Source: Dermacoccus abyssi
GTDB taxonomy: Bacteria > Actinomycetota > Actinomycetes > Actinomycetales > Dermatophilaceae
Assembly (NCBI RefSeq): GCF_003515945.1
Contig: NZ_QWLM01000003.1
Location: 62,001-126,000, forward strand
Direction: 5' to 3'
Length of the DNA: 64,000 bases
Under the pieces are notes generated by a model. The model was not told where the DNA came from. It saw only the letters and a list, made by a program, of their open reading frames with translations, and did no database searches. Shown piece after piece: positions 55,388 through 64,000 of the stretch. Numbering within the stretch: position 1 is the first letter of the stretch; every line of letters starts with the position of its first letter. A program made the position numbers and the translations under genes.

Positions 55388-56419
55388 CTAACCGACGAGC
55401 AACGCCCCGCCCAGGCCGAGGGCAGTGACGCAGGCAGTGCAGAGCGCTGCCTGCGCGAAGGGTGCCGCGCCGGCAGCACGCATGGCCTTGGCCGTCACTC
55501 CCGTGCCGAGAGCGAACATCGCGGCGGCGAGCAGTAGCGTCTGAAACACCTTCGCTCCGTCCAACACCGAATTCGGAATCGGAACCACGCTCCGCACGAC
55601 GACCGCGGCGACGAAGCCGACGACGAACAGCGGCACGAAGGGCGGCAGCGTGACCGACCCGGACTCGGCCCCGCCCATGGTCCGACGTCGATGCACGGCG
55701 ATGACGGTGATCAACGGCGCCAGCATGAGCACTCGGGCGAGCTTCACGACGACGGCCACCGCGAGCGCCCCCTGCCCGACGAGGCCGCCGGCAGCGACGA
55801 CCTGGGCCACCTCGTGCACGCTCGCACCCGCGAAAACGCCTGTGGTGTGATCGTCGAGCCCCAAGGCGGCGGACAGCGCGACGAGCGGGATCATGAGCGT
55901 GCCGAAGACGACGACGAGCGCGACCGACGTTGCGACCTCCTCGTCGCGGGCGTCGCTCACCCCTGCTGCTGCGGCGACGGCTGCGGCGCCGCAGATCGAG
56001 AACCCGCACGCCGTGAGCAGACTCTGCGTGGGCTCAATACCGAGCCGCTTGCCGCACCACAACCCGAAGGGCACTCCGAGCGCCACCACAGCAACGGCCA
56101 GGAAGATGACACCGAAGCCGAGCGAGGCGATGGCGCCGAGCGAGAGCTGGAGGCCGAGCAGCACGATGCCGATGCGCAGAACGCGCTTCCCGGCCAGGTC
56201 GAGGCCAGGGCGCCACGCGTCGAGCCGCGCGGCGTTCGCGGCGACGACGCCGAGCAGAATCGCCACGAGCACCGGGCTGAGCAGCGGGATGATGCGTGAC
56301 ACGACGAACCCGACGAGCGCCGCTGCGAACGCCAGGGCCAGACCGCCGGCCACTGGGTGGGATGCAGTTCGGGCCGCTGTTTCTGCGCGGCGTTGCTCGG
56401 GTCGGGTCACGCTCCCCAT
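55388..56419 (-). CDS. YeiH/UPF0324-family membrane protein (putative sulfate exporter)
   Basis: 343 residues with about ten hydrophobic segments. Family motifs: LRIGIVLLGLQLSLGAIASLG, CGFSICGAAAVAAAAGV and FAGASVHEVAQVVAAG. The sulfate-exporter label comes from weak experimental links. It is divergent from a LysR regulator that likely controls it. Confidence 0.87.
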   Translation of the reverse strand: MGSVTRPEQRRAETAARTASHPVAGGLALAFAAALVGFVVSRIIPLLSPVLVAILLGVVAANAARLDAWRPGLDLAGKRVLRIGIVLLGLQLSLGAIASLGFGVIFLAVAVVALGVPFGLWCGKRLGIEPTQSLLTACGFSICGAAAVAAAAGVSDARDEEVATSVALVVVFGTLMIPLVALSAALGLDDHTTGVFAGASVHEVAQVVAAGGLVGQGALAVAVVVKLARVLMLAPLITVIAVHRRRTMGGAESGSVTLPPFVPLFVVGFVAAVVVRSVVPIPNSVLDGAKVFQTLLLAAAMFALGTGVTAKAMRAAGAAPFAQAALCTACVTALGLGGALLVG

Positions 56420-56505
56420 CCTCGAACGCCTACGACCTGGCCGGTAGTGCCATGTTCAGCATGCTGGTATATGCGGCGGATATGGACGCCGGTTACGCTG
56501 GCCCG

Positions 56506-57405
56506 ATGAAGAGCTGGCCGGATCTCGCAGCCCTGGAGCTGCTCGTGGCCGTGGCCGACCACGGCTCCCTCAGCGCCGGCGCACGTGCCTGTGGCTCGGC
56601 GCAGCCCAACGCCAGCCGCAGCATGGCGCGGCTCGAGCGCTCGGTCGGCGTGCCCCTTCTCCACCGCGCCACAACCGGCGCCACCCTGACGACGCAGGGC
56701 CTCATGGTCGTCGAGTGGGCTCGCGGCGTGCTGGAGGCCGCGCGCGATCTCGACGCCGGCATCACCGCCCTGGTGGGCGGCGTGGATGCACCGCTCACCG
56801 TGATGGCCAGCCAGACCGTGGCCGAGCACCTCCTGCCGGGCTGGATCGCGCGCTGGCACGAAGCCCATTCCGGTGAGGCCACGCCGGGCCTCTCCGTCGC
56901 CGTCGGCAACACGACCGACGTGCTCAGCGCCGCTCGCTCCGGTGAGATCGATCTCGGGTTCATCGAGGGCCCGGGTGCCCCTCGCGGCCTCAACTCGACG
57001 GTCGTCGCCACGGACGACCTCGTCCTTGCCGTCGCCGCACACCACCCCTGGGCCCGAACTCGCAGTATTGACGCGGACGAACTCGCCGCGACGGCCCTCG
57101 TCACCCGCGAGCCGGGATCCGGAACCCGCGTGGCGCTCGACCGCGCGATGCGCCCGCGCACCTGCGCTCCGCCACTGCTGGAGCTGTCGAGCAACGCCGC
57201 GGTCAAGGTCTCCGTGTCGGCCGGCACCGGGCCGGCCGTCCTCAGCCGACTCGCGATCAGTGATGCCCTGGCCGCGGGCACCCTCGTCGAGATCACCGTC
57301 CGCGACGTCGACCTGCGCCGGAAGCTGCGCGCCGTGTGGGCAGGTCCGCGCCGGATGACGAACGAGGCCGCCACGTCGCTTCTTGCGATCGCGGCGGCCT
57401 CGTAG
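56506..57405 (+). CDS. LysR-family transcriptional regulator
   Basis: 299 residues: N-terminal winged helix (about 4-62: DLAALELLVAVADHGSLSAG, ARLERSVGVPLLHR) and a type 2 periplasmic-binding domain (MASQTVAEHLLPGW, DLGFIEGP, REPGSGTR). It probably controls the divergent YeiH-type gene 86 bp away, as YeiE does for YeiH in E. coli. ATG 56506 is chosen because the HTH begins two codons later; ATGs at 56452, 56461 and 56482 are in frame. Confidence 0.85.
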   Translation: MKSWPDLAALELLVAVADHGSLSAGARACGSAQPNASRSMARLERSVGVPLLHRATTGATLTTQGLMVVEWARGVLEAARDLDAGITALVGGVDAPLTVMASQTVAEHLLPGWIARWHEAHSGEATPGLSVAVGNTTDVLSAARSGEIDLGFIEGPGAPRGLNSTVVATDDLVLAVAAHHPWARTRSIDADELAATALVTREPGSGTRVALDRAMRPRTCAPPLLELSSNAAVKVSVSAGTGPAVLSRLAISDALAAGTLVEITVRDVDLRRKLRAVWAGPRRMTNEAATSLLAIAAAS

Positions 57406-57417
57406 CGGCGTCAGGCG

Positions 57418-57897
57418 TTACTTCTTGGCGGAGACGTAGATCGGGATGATGCCCTGGACGGCGACCGTGCCGTCCTTGACCAGGCGTCCCGTCATGCGCA
57501 CGTCCACCGTGAAGGGAGGCTCCTTGGCCCAGTCCTCGGGGCTCGTCTCGGCGACGCACTCGACATCGCCGGGGGTCTTGGCGACGTAGTCGAGCTGGAT
57601 GCCCCTGGGGATCCAGCGCATGTCCTTGGGCACCGTGGCCTCGGCGAGCAGACCCATGGCCATCTCCATGCCGTTGGCGATCGCGATGGCGTGGACGGTG
57701 CCGATGTGGTTCTGCACACCCCACCACTTCTTGATGGCCACGACGCCGCGGTGCGGCTCCATGGTCTTCACGACGGGCGCAATGGTCCGGAAGTAGGGCG
57801 CCTTGAGCGCGAACGCGGCCGAGAAGGCTGCGCGACCGAGCTTCTCGTTCTTCTTCGTGAGCTTCGTGTAGAGCGCGAGGGTCTGGTTCATACCCAC
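57418..57897 (-). CDS. DUF4442 hotdog-fold protein (thioesterase-like)
   Basis: 159 residues with a hotdog fold pattern: VVAIKKWWGVQNHIGTVHAI, then AIANGMEMAMGLL, and strands PPFTVDVRMTG. DUF4442 proteins are thioesterase relatives. The NHIGTVHAIA segment corresponds to the active-site helix region. Substrate unknown; it lies next to an SDR gene on the same strand. A second ATG lies two codons in. Confidence 0.83.
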   Translation of the reverse strand: MGMNQTLALYTKLTKKNEKLGRAAFSAAFALKAPYFRTIAPVVKTMEPHRGVVAIKKWWGVQNHIGTVHAIAIANGMEMAMGLLAEATVPKDMRWIPRGIQLDYVAKTPGDVECVAETSPEDWAKEPPFTVDVRMTGRLVKDGTVAVQGIIPIYVSAKK

Positions 57898-57925
57898 CAG
57901 ATTACCCGCGAGTAATAGCGAGCGC

Positions 57926-58675
57926 TCAGTGGACGCTGAAGCCGCCGTCGGCCGCGATCGTCTGGCCGGTCACGAAACCACTCGCCCGCGACGCGAGGAA
58001 CACCGCGAGGCCCGCGAAGTCCTCGGGCACGCCGTTGCGTCCGACGAAGGTGCGGGTCGCGAGCGCTTCTTCGCGCCCCGGTTCGGCGACGGTGGGCAAC
58101 GTCATCGGGGTGACGACGAATCCGGGAACGATCGTGTTCGCCGTGACACCCGAGCGTGACCAGGCCTCCGCTTGCGAGCGTGACAGCCCGGTGACGGCGG
58201 CCTTCGTCACGCCGTAGACGCCGGAGTTGCCGAAGGCGCTCCAGCTCTGCTGCGAGCCGATGTTGAGGATGCGTCCGTACCCGCGCTCGGCCATGCGTGG
58301 CCCTGCGGCCTGGCCGAGCCGGTAGGGCGCTTCGAGGTTGACGGCCATCGTCTCGGCGTACTGCTCTTCGCTCGTGTTGGCCAGTGGCGGTCGGTGGTTG
58401 ACGCCGGCACACGTGACGAGGATGTCCGCGTGCTGCACCGGGGCACCGACAGCCAGGTTCGCGAGCGCGTTCGCATCACCGACGTCGCAGACTTCCCACG
58501 TCGCGCCGATCTCGGCGGCCACTGTGGCGAGCTTGTCGGCGTCCCGGGCCACGAGGTGAACGCTCGCACCGGCACCCGCAAGGGCCGTGGCGATACCTCG
58601 CCCGATGCCCGACGACCCTCCCGTGACGACGGCATTCAGCCCCTCAAGGGAGAACAGGTCGTCGAGGTAGCTCAC
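57926..58675 (-). CDS. SDR-family oxidoreductase
   Basis: 249 residues with the classical short-chain dehydrogenase motifs: TGGSSGIGRG near 18-27, NNAG-equivalent CAGVNH, catalytic Ser/Tyr/Lys in SQQSWSAFGNSGVYGVTK (YxxxK), and C-terminal GQTIAADGGFS. NAD(P)-dependent; substrate unknown. It is separated from trmB by 1 bp. Confidence 0.9.
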   Translation of the reverse strand: MSYLDDLFSLEGLNAVVTGGSSGIGRGIATALAGAGASVHLVARDADKLATVAAEIGATWEVCDVGDANALANLAVGAPVQHADILVTCAGVNHRPPLANTSEEQYAETMAVNLEAPYRLGQAAGPRMAERGYGRILNIGSQQSWSAFGNSGVYGVTKAAVTGLSRSQAEAWSRSGVTANTIVPGFVVTPMTLPTVAEPGREEALATRTFVGRNGVPEDFAGLAVFLASRASGFVTGQTIAADGGFSVH

Positions 58676-58676
58676 G

Positions 58677-59494
58677 TCAGTTCGCCCGAGTCACCGCGAG
58701 ATCACGCACGACGCGCTCGACCTTGAGGCCCTTGTTCTCGAAGCGCGTGGTCGTGCGTCCCTCGAAGCGCGGGGCGAACCCGCCACGCGCACCCTCGGGG
58801 TCGACGTCCGGGTCACCGGGGTCGGCGAGGCGTCCCACGTGCGGGTTGTCGAAACGCGGTGAGCCCTCGACGACGTCGCGCATGTGCCACGCGTAGTCGG
58901 CCCAGTCGGTGGCGAGGCGCCACGTGCCACCGGGCACGAGAACGTCGGCGACGACCTCGGCGAAGCCGGGCTGCACGAGGCGACGCTTGTGGTGCTTGCT
59001 CTTGGGCCACGGGTCCGGGAAGAACGTCCACACCTCGGCAACGGAGCCCGGCGCGAAGAGACGGTCGAGCGCCTCGGACGCGTCGATCTCGATGAGCCGG
59101 ACGTTGGTCACGCCGGCGTGGACGGCTTTGGAGATCGTCTGCGCGATGCCCGGGCGCCACACCTCGAGCGCGATGAAGTCCGTCCCCGGGTTCTCGGCAG
59201 CCGCGTGGATGACCTGATCGCCCGCGCCGGAACCGATCTCGACGACGAGCGGCGCGGTGCGTCCGAACACCTGCTCCATGTCGACGTGGTAGCCGTCGAT
59301 CGGTTCGGTCGAGGCCTCCTTGCGCGGCACGTCGATGACGTACTGCTCGGAGTGGTCGGCGAGCGCACGGTGGTGACGTTCGGGCATGCGGCCGCCGCGG
59401 CGGGTGAACGAACGGGTCCGCGCGAGCGGGCGTTCGGCCGCCTGACCCTCTTCACCGGGCGGCGTCACCGAACCCGAGACGAAGCCGGGCTTGC

Positions 59495-59498
<4 letters not shown>
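58677..59498 (-). CDS. trmB: tRNA (guanine46-N7)-methyltransferase
   Basis: 273 residues. SAM site [13 protein letters not shown] near 87-99, and the TrmB hallmark [16 protein letters not shown]. It adds the N7 methyl to G46 of tRNA. The GTG start overlaps the lepA stop (GTGA). The N-terminal extension (about 1-50) is polar and poorly conserved. Confidence 0.93.
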
Positions 59499-61339
<1,841 letters not shown>

Positions 61340-61492
61340 GGGTGACAACTGAATACCTCGTCGATTTCGTCTGGAGCGCTACGTCGGGGACGGCACAGTA
61401 CGTGACCATTCATTCTTCCATGCCTGCGCGCACCGGATCACCGCCGTCGCTCCAGTGCCCGACTCGCTCCCCAGCGTTGGCAGAATGGGTCC

Positions 61493-62089
61493 ATGGACCT
61501 TCGTGAGCGAACGCGCCAGGCCAGTGGACGGGCAGGGTCCTCCGCCGTCGACACCGCTTTCTTCGTGGCCCTGCTGTGGGTCGTCGAGATCATCGACGTG
61601 ATCACGCGTCACGCCGTCGACCGCTTCGCGTCGTTGCGCGCCTGGGAGTTCACCGACCTCCCGTCGATCTTCACGTTCTCCTTCGCGCACTACGGGTGGG
61701 CGCACCTCATCGGCAACACGGCGCTGCTGCTGCCCTTCGGCTTCCTCCTGGGCCTCAGCGGACGACGGGTGGCCGTGCAGGTGACGCTCGTCGTCATGGT
61801 CTGCTCGGGTCTCGCGGCGTGGGCCCTCACTCCCCCGCACTCTGCGACGGCCGGAGCGTCCGGCATCGTCTTCGGCTGGCTGACCTACCTCATCGTGCGC
61901 GGCGCGTGGAGCAAGCGCTGGACCGAGGTTGCACTCGGCCTCGCGCTCCTCGCCGTGTTCGGCTACGTCCTGTGGGGTGTTCTCCCCGGGGCACAGGGCG
62001 TGTCGTGGCAGGGGCACCTCGGCGGCGCGGCCGGCGGGCTGCTGTCTGCCTGGCTCATCAACGACAAGCGCTCGCGTCGTCGATTCTGA
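61493..62089 (+). CDS. Rhomboid-family intramembrane serine protease
   Basis: 198 residues with about six hydrophobic segments. The catalytic Ser is in GASGIVFG (about 122) and the His in WQGHLGGAAGG (about 175). The HLIGN motif of the L1/TM2 region is at about 71-75. It cleaves transmembrane segments; substrates unknown. Divergent from lepA and convergent with the MFS gene. Confidence 0.9.
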   Translation: MDLRERTRQASGRAGSSAVDTAFFVALLWVVEIIDVITRHAVDRFASLRAWEFTDLPSIFTFSFAHYGWAHLIGNTALLLPFGFLLGLSGRRVAVQVTLVVMVCSGLAAWALTPPHSATAGASGIVFGWLTYLIVRGAWSKRWTEVALGLALLAVFGYVLWGVLPGAQGVSWQGHLGGAAGGLLSAWLINDKRSRRRF

Positions 62090-62108
62090 GCAAACCCCGA
62101 AGGGTAGG

Positions 62109-63356
62109 TCAGGCAGCTGCCGCGTGCTGCGAGGCCGCCTCACGGCGTGAGGTGAACGCTGACGCCGCAGCCACGACGGCGCCGAACACGGCGAGAATCG
62201 CACCGACACGCGAGCACCACTCGTAGCCGAGCCCCGCGTCGAGGACGACGCCGCCGAGCCACGCCCCGAGGGCGTTGGCGAAGTTGAGCGTCGCGTGGTT
62301 GAGCGCGGCGGCGAGCGACTGACCCTCGTGGGCAACGTCCATGAGGCGGATCTGGATCATCGGCACCATGACCGTCGGCAGGAAGCCGAGAAGCCAGACG
62401 AACAGCACGGCCGTCGGCTTGTAGTGCGCGGCGTACCCGAACAGGGCGAGCATGACGGCGATCGCGATGAGGCAACCGAAGATGCCGCGCATGAGCCCGT
62501 GCATCGCGACGCGTCCGGAGACGAGCGCACCACACGTCATGCCGACGCCGTACACGACGAGGATGAGCGGCACGGTGGCCTCGGAGAAGCCGGTCAACTC
62601 GGTCATCGTCGGGGCGATGTAGCTGAACGTCGAGAACATGCCGCCGAACCCGACGATGCCGATGGCGAGCGCGAACCACACCTGCGGTCGGGTGAGCGCC
62701 TTGAGTTCCTTCTTCGCCGTGACGAGTCCCGTCGTCCCCTGATGAGGCACCCACGCCAACACGGCGAGCGCCGAGAGCAGACCGATGACGGCCACGAGCG
62801 CGTAGGGCCACTGCCATCCCATGCGCTGCCCCATCCACGTCGCGATCGGCACGCCGATGACGTTGGCGACGTTGAGGCCGCCGAGCGTCATCGAGACGGC
62901 CCAGGTGCGCCGGTGTTGGGCCACGAGCGACGCAGCGACAACCGCACCGAGGCCGAAGAAGGCACCGTGCGGCATGCCGGAGACGACACGGGCAGCGAGG
63001 AGCACGTGGTAGTTCGGAGCCAGAGCAGCCCCGACGTTGCCGACGAAGAACGCGAGCATGAGGCCGATGAGCACCGTCTTGCGCGGCACCTTGGCGAACA
63101 CCATCGTGACGAGCGGCGCGCCGATGACGACACCGAGCGCGTACGCGGAGACGGCGTTGCCCGCCTGCGGGATCGAGATGCCGAGACCGCGGGAGATGTC
63201 GGGCAGCAGCCCCATCGTGACGAACTCCGTCGTGCCGATGGCGAAGCCGCCGAGCGCGAGCGCCGCGATCGCGAGACCGGCCCGCGGATGGGCGCCGTTG
63301 CCCTCGTCGACGACGGAGGGGTCGGCGATGTCGCGGAGCGCGGTCGGTTCGGTCAC
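62109..63356 (-). CDS. MFS transporter (DHA1 family, AraJ/Cmr-like)
   Basis: 415 residues with 12 hydrophobic segments. The N-terminal FAIGTTEFVTMGLLPDIS and the later GMPHGAFFGLGA are typical of the DHA1 sugar/drug exporter group. Start GTG 63356. Substrate not inferable. Confidence 0.88.
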   Translation of the reverse strand: MTEPTALRDIADPSVVDEGNGAHPRAGLAIAALALGGFAIGTTEFVTMGLLPDISRGLGISIPQAGNAVSAYALGVVIGAPLVTMVFAKVPRKTVLIGLMLAFFVGNVGAALAPNYHVLLAARVVSGMPHGAFFGLGAVVAASLVAQHRRTWAVSMTLGGLNVANVIGVPIATWMGQRMGWQWPYALVAVIGLLSALAVLAWVPHQGTTGLVTAKKELKALTRPQVWFALAIGIVGFGGMFSTFSYIAPTMTELTGFSEATVPLILVVYGVGMTCGALVSGRVAMHGLMRGIFGCLIAIAVMLALFGYAAHYKPTAVLFVWLLGFLPTVMVPMIQIRLMDVAHEGQSLAAALNHATLNFANALGAWLGGVVLDAGLGYEWCSRVGAILAVFGAVVAAASAFTSRREAASQHAAAA

Positions 63357-63458
63357 CTATCGATTGTTCCAGCCGCCGAAGAGTGCCTCGTACCGTCCGC
63401 GGGGCTGCCGACGCGTGTGTTTCGTCACGAGGGCGGGCCCGCTCGTTAGGCTCGTGGC

Positions 63459-64000
63459 GTGAACCTCAAGCAGATGGCCGGTCGTGTCGCTACCTCCCTC
63501 GCGCGCGAGGGCATGAGGGCTCTTCTCGACGGGAGATCGCGCTCGGATCGCTCCGGTGCTGAGAAGCGATCGAAGGCGCCGAAAACCCCGGGCACCGTCG
63601 CGACGCCACAGCACTCACGGGGCGGCGGGCGGCGCTCGCCTGCATCGAACGCCCCCGCCGACACGGGCTATCGAGGCGACTGGCATGGCGCCCTGCCCGC
63701 CACGAGCTGGCAGGCGAAGGACGACGGCCGTCCCGACCCCGGCGAGATCGTCTGGGCGTGGGTGCCCTACGAGGAGGACCACACCCAGGGCAAGGACAGG
63801 CCGGTGCTCGTCGTCGCCCGTCACCCGCAGGAGGACGGCGTGACGCTCGCGCTCCCCCTGACGAGCAAGGACCACGACCGCGACGCCGCGCAGGAAGCAC
63901 GAGCCGGTCGGCACTGGATGGACATCGGATCGGGCGCGTGGGATCGCGCCGGGCGTCCGAGCGAGGTTCGCCTCGACCGCATCCTCCAGCTCGACGAGGC
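63459..64000 (+). CDS. PemK/MazF-like protein, 3' partial
   Basis: The gene starts with GTG at 63459 and is cut by the window end after 180 codons. The first about 75 residues are a basic, low-complexity region; then GEIVWAWVPYEED, KDRPVLVVAR and VTLALPLTSKDHDR follow the PemK/MazF toxin layout, with RLDRILQL near the end. No antitoxin gene is seen upstream, and the long N-terminal region is not typical of a free toxin. Many actinobacterial members of this group are of unproven function. Confidence 0.75.
   Translation, partial: MNLKQMAGRVATSLAREGMRALLDGRSRSDRSGAEKRSKAPKTPGTVATPQHSRGGGRRSPASNAPADTGYRGDWHGALPATSWQAKDDGRPDPGEIVWAWVPYEEDHTQGKDRPVLVVARHPQEDGVTLALPLTSKDHDRDAAQEARAGRHWMDIGSGAWDRAGRPSEVRLDRILQLDE

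Overview
The window is a high-GC actinobacterial chromosome segment. Short intercistronic overlaps (ATGA, GTGA), many GTG starts, homodimeric-type AceE, the fabD-fabH-acpP-fabF-accD cluster, DUF3052/DUF3145/DUF3097 proteins, malate:quinone oxidoreductase and an RNase HI-phosphatase fusion together point to Micrococcales. A Dermacoccaceae-like genome is my best guess, made from recall of gene content and not from any search. Nearly everything is core metabolism and information processing. No prophage, insertion sequence, CRISPR array or rRNA operon was seen.

Layout. 1-11.6 kb: frameshifted guaB1, MFS pump, RNase P RNA, RNB nuclease, YaaA, SLC13/ArsB-like permease, metZ, then a minus-strand unit tRNA-Val / Nif3-like / zinc-ribbon / RNase HI-phosphatase, an AhpE-type peroxiredoxin and DUF3052. 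11.9-15.9 kb: aceE and a Tat-exported glycerophosphodiester phosphodiesterase. 16-22.5 kb: PucR-type regulator followed by the tightly coupled fatty-acid synthesis operon; its FabD carries an unusual C-terminal barrel-sandwich-like extension. 22.6-27 kb: DUF3145, a CAT-anticodon tRNA, the gluABCD glutamate uptake operon (gluA frameshifted) and tRNA-Asn. 27-35.3 kb: dnaG, dgt with DUF3806/DUF2277 partners, a sulfurtransferase, mqo and dusB. 35.3-38.6 kb: zinc uptake and regulation (Zur operator, znuA, znuC, znuB with a His-rich tail, zur). 38.6-44 kb: uppS, frameshifted recO, a degraded island with two palindromic elements and a ferredoxin-like gene remnant, alkB, two tandem paralogous small genes and leuA. 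44-51.8 kb: methyltransferase, era, CNNM/CorC protein, ybeY, phoH-like, rsmE, dnaJ, hrcA with its CIRCE operator. 51.9-64 kb: remnant of a two-component system, DUF3097, DUF4870, hemW, a YeiH/LysR divergent pair, DUF4442, SDR, trmB, lepA, rhomboid protease, MFS pump and a PemK/MazF-like gene cut by the window end.

How genes work together. The fab operon is translationally coupled and probably governed by the PucR-type regulator just upstream. The znu genes and zur form one autoregulated zinc-homeostasis unit. hrcA-dnaJ to era is a stress/ribosome-maturation run on one strand. The tRNA-Val gene ends two nucleotides before the Nif3-like start codon, so tRNA 3' processing could create a near-leaderless mRNA.

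Quality note. Three core genes (guaB1, gluA, recO) are each broken by the apparent loss of one G on the coding strand. This looks more like base-calling error than true decay, and it lowers confidence in other one-base oddities such as the CTG start of dgt. The changes that look truly evolutionary are the fused two-component remnant (about 51.9-52.5 kb) and the palindrome-flanked ferredoxin remnant (about 40.36-40.66 kb).
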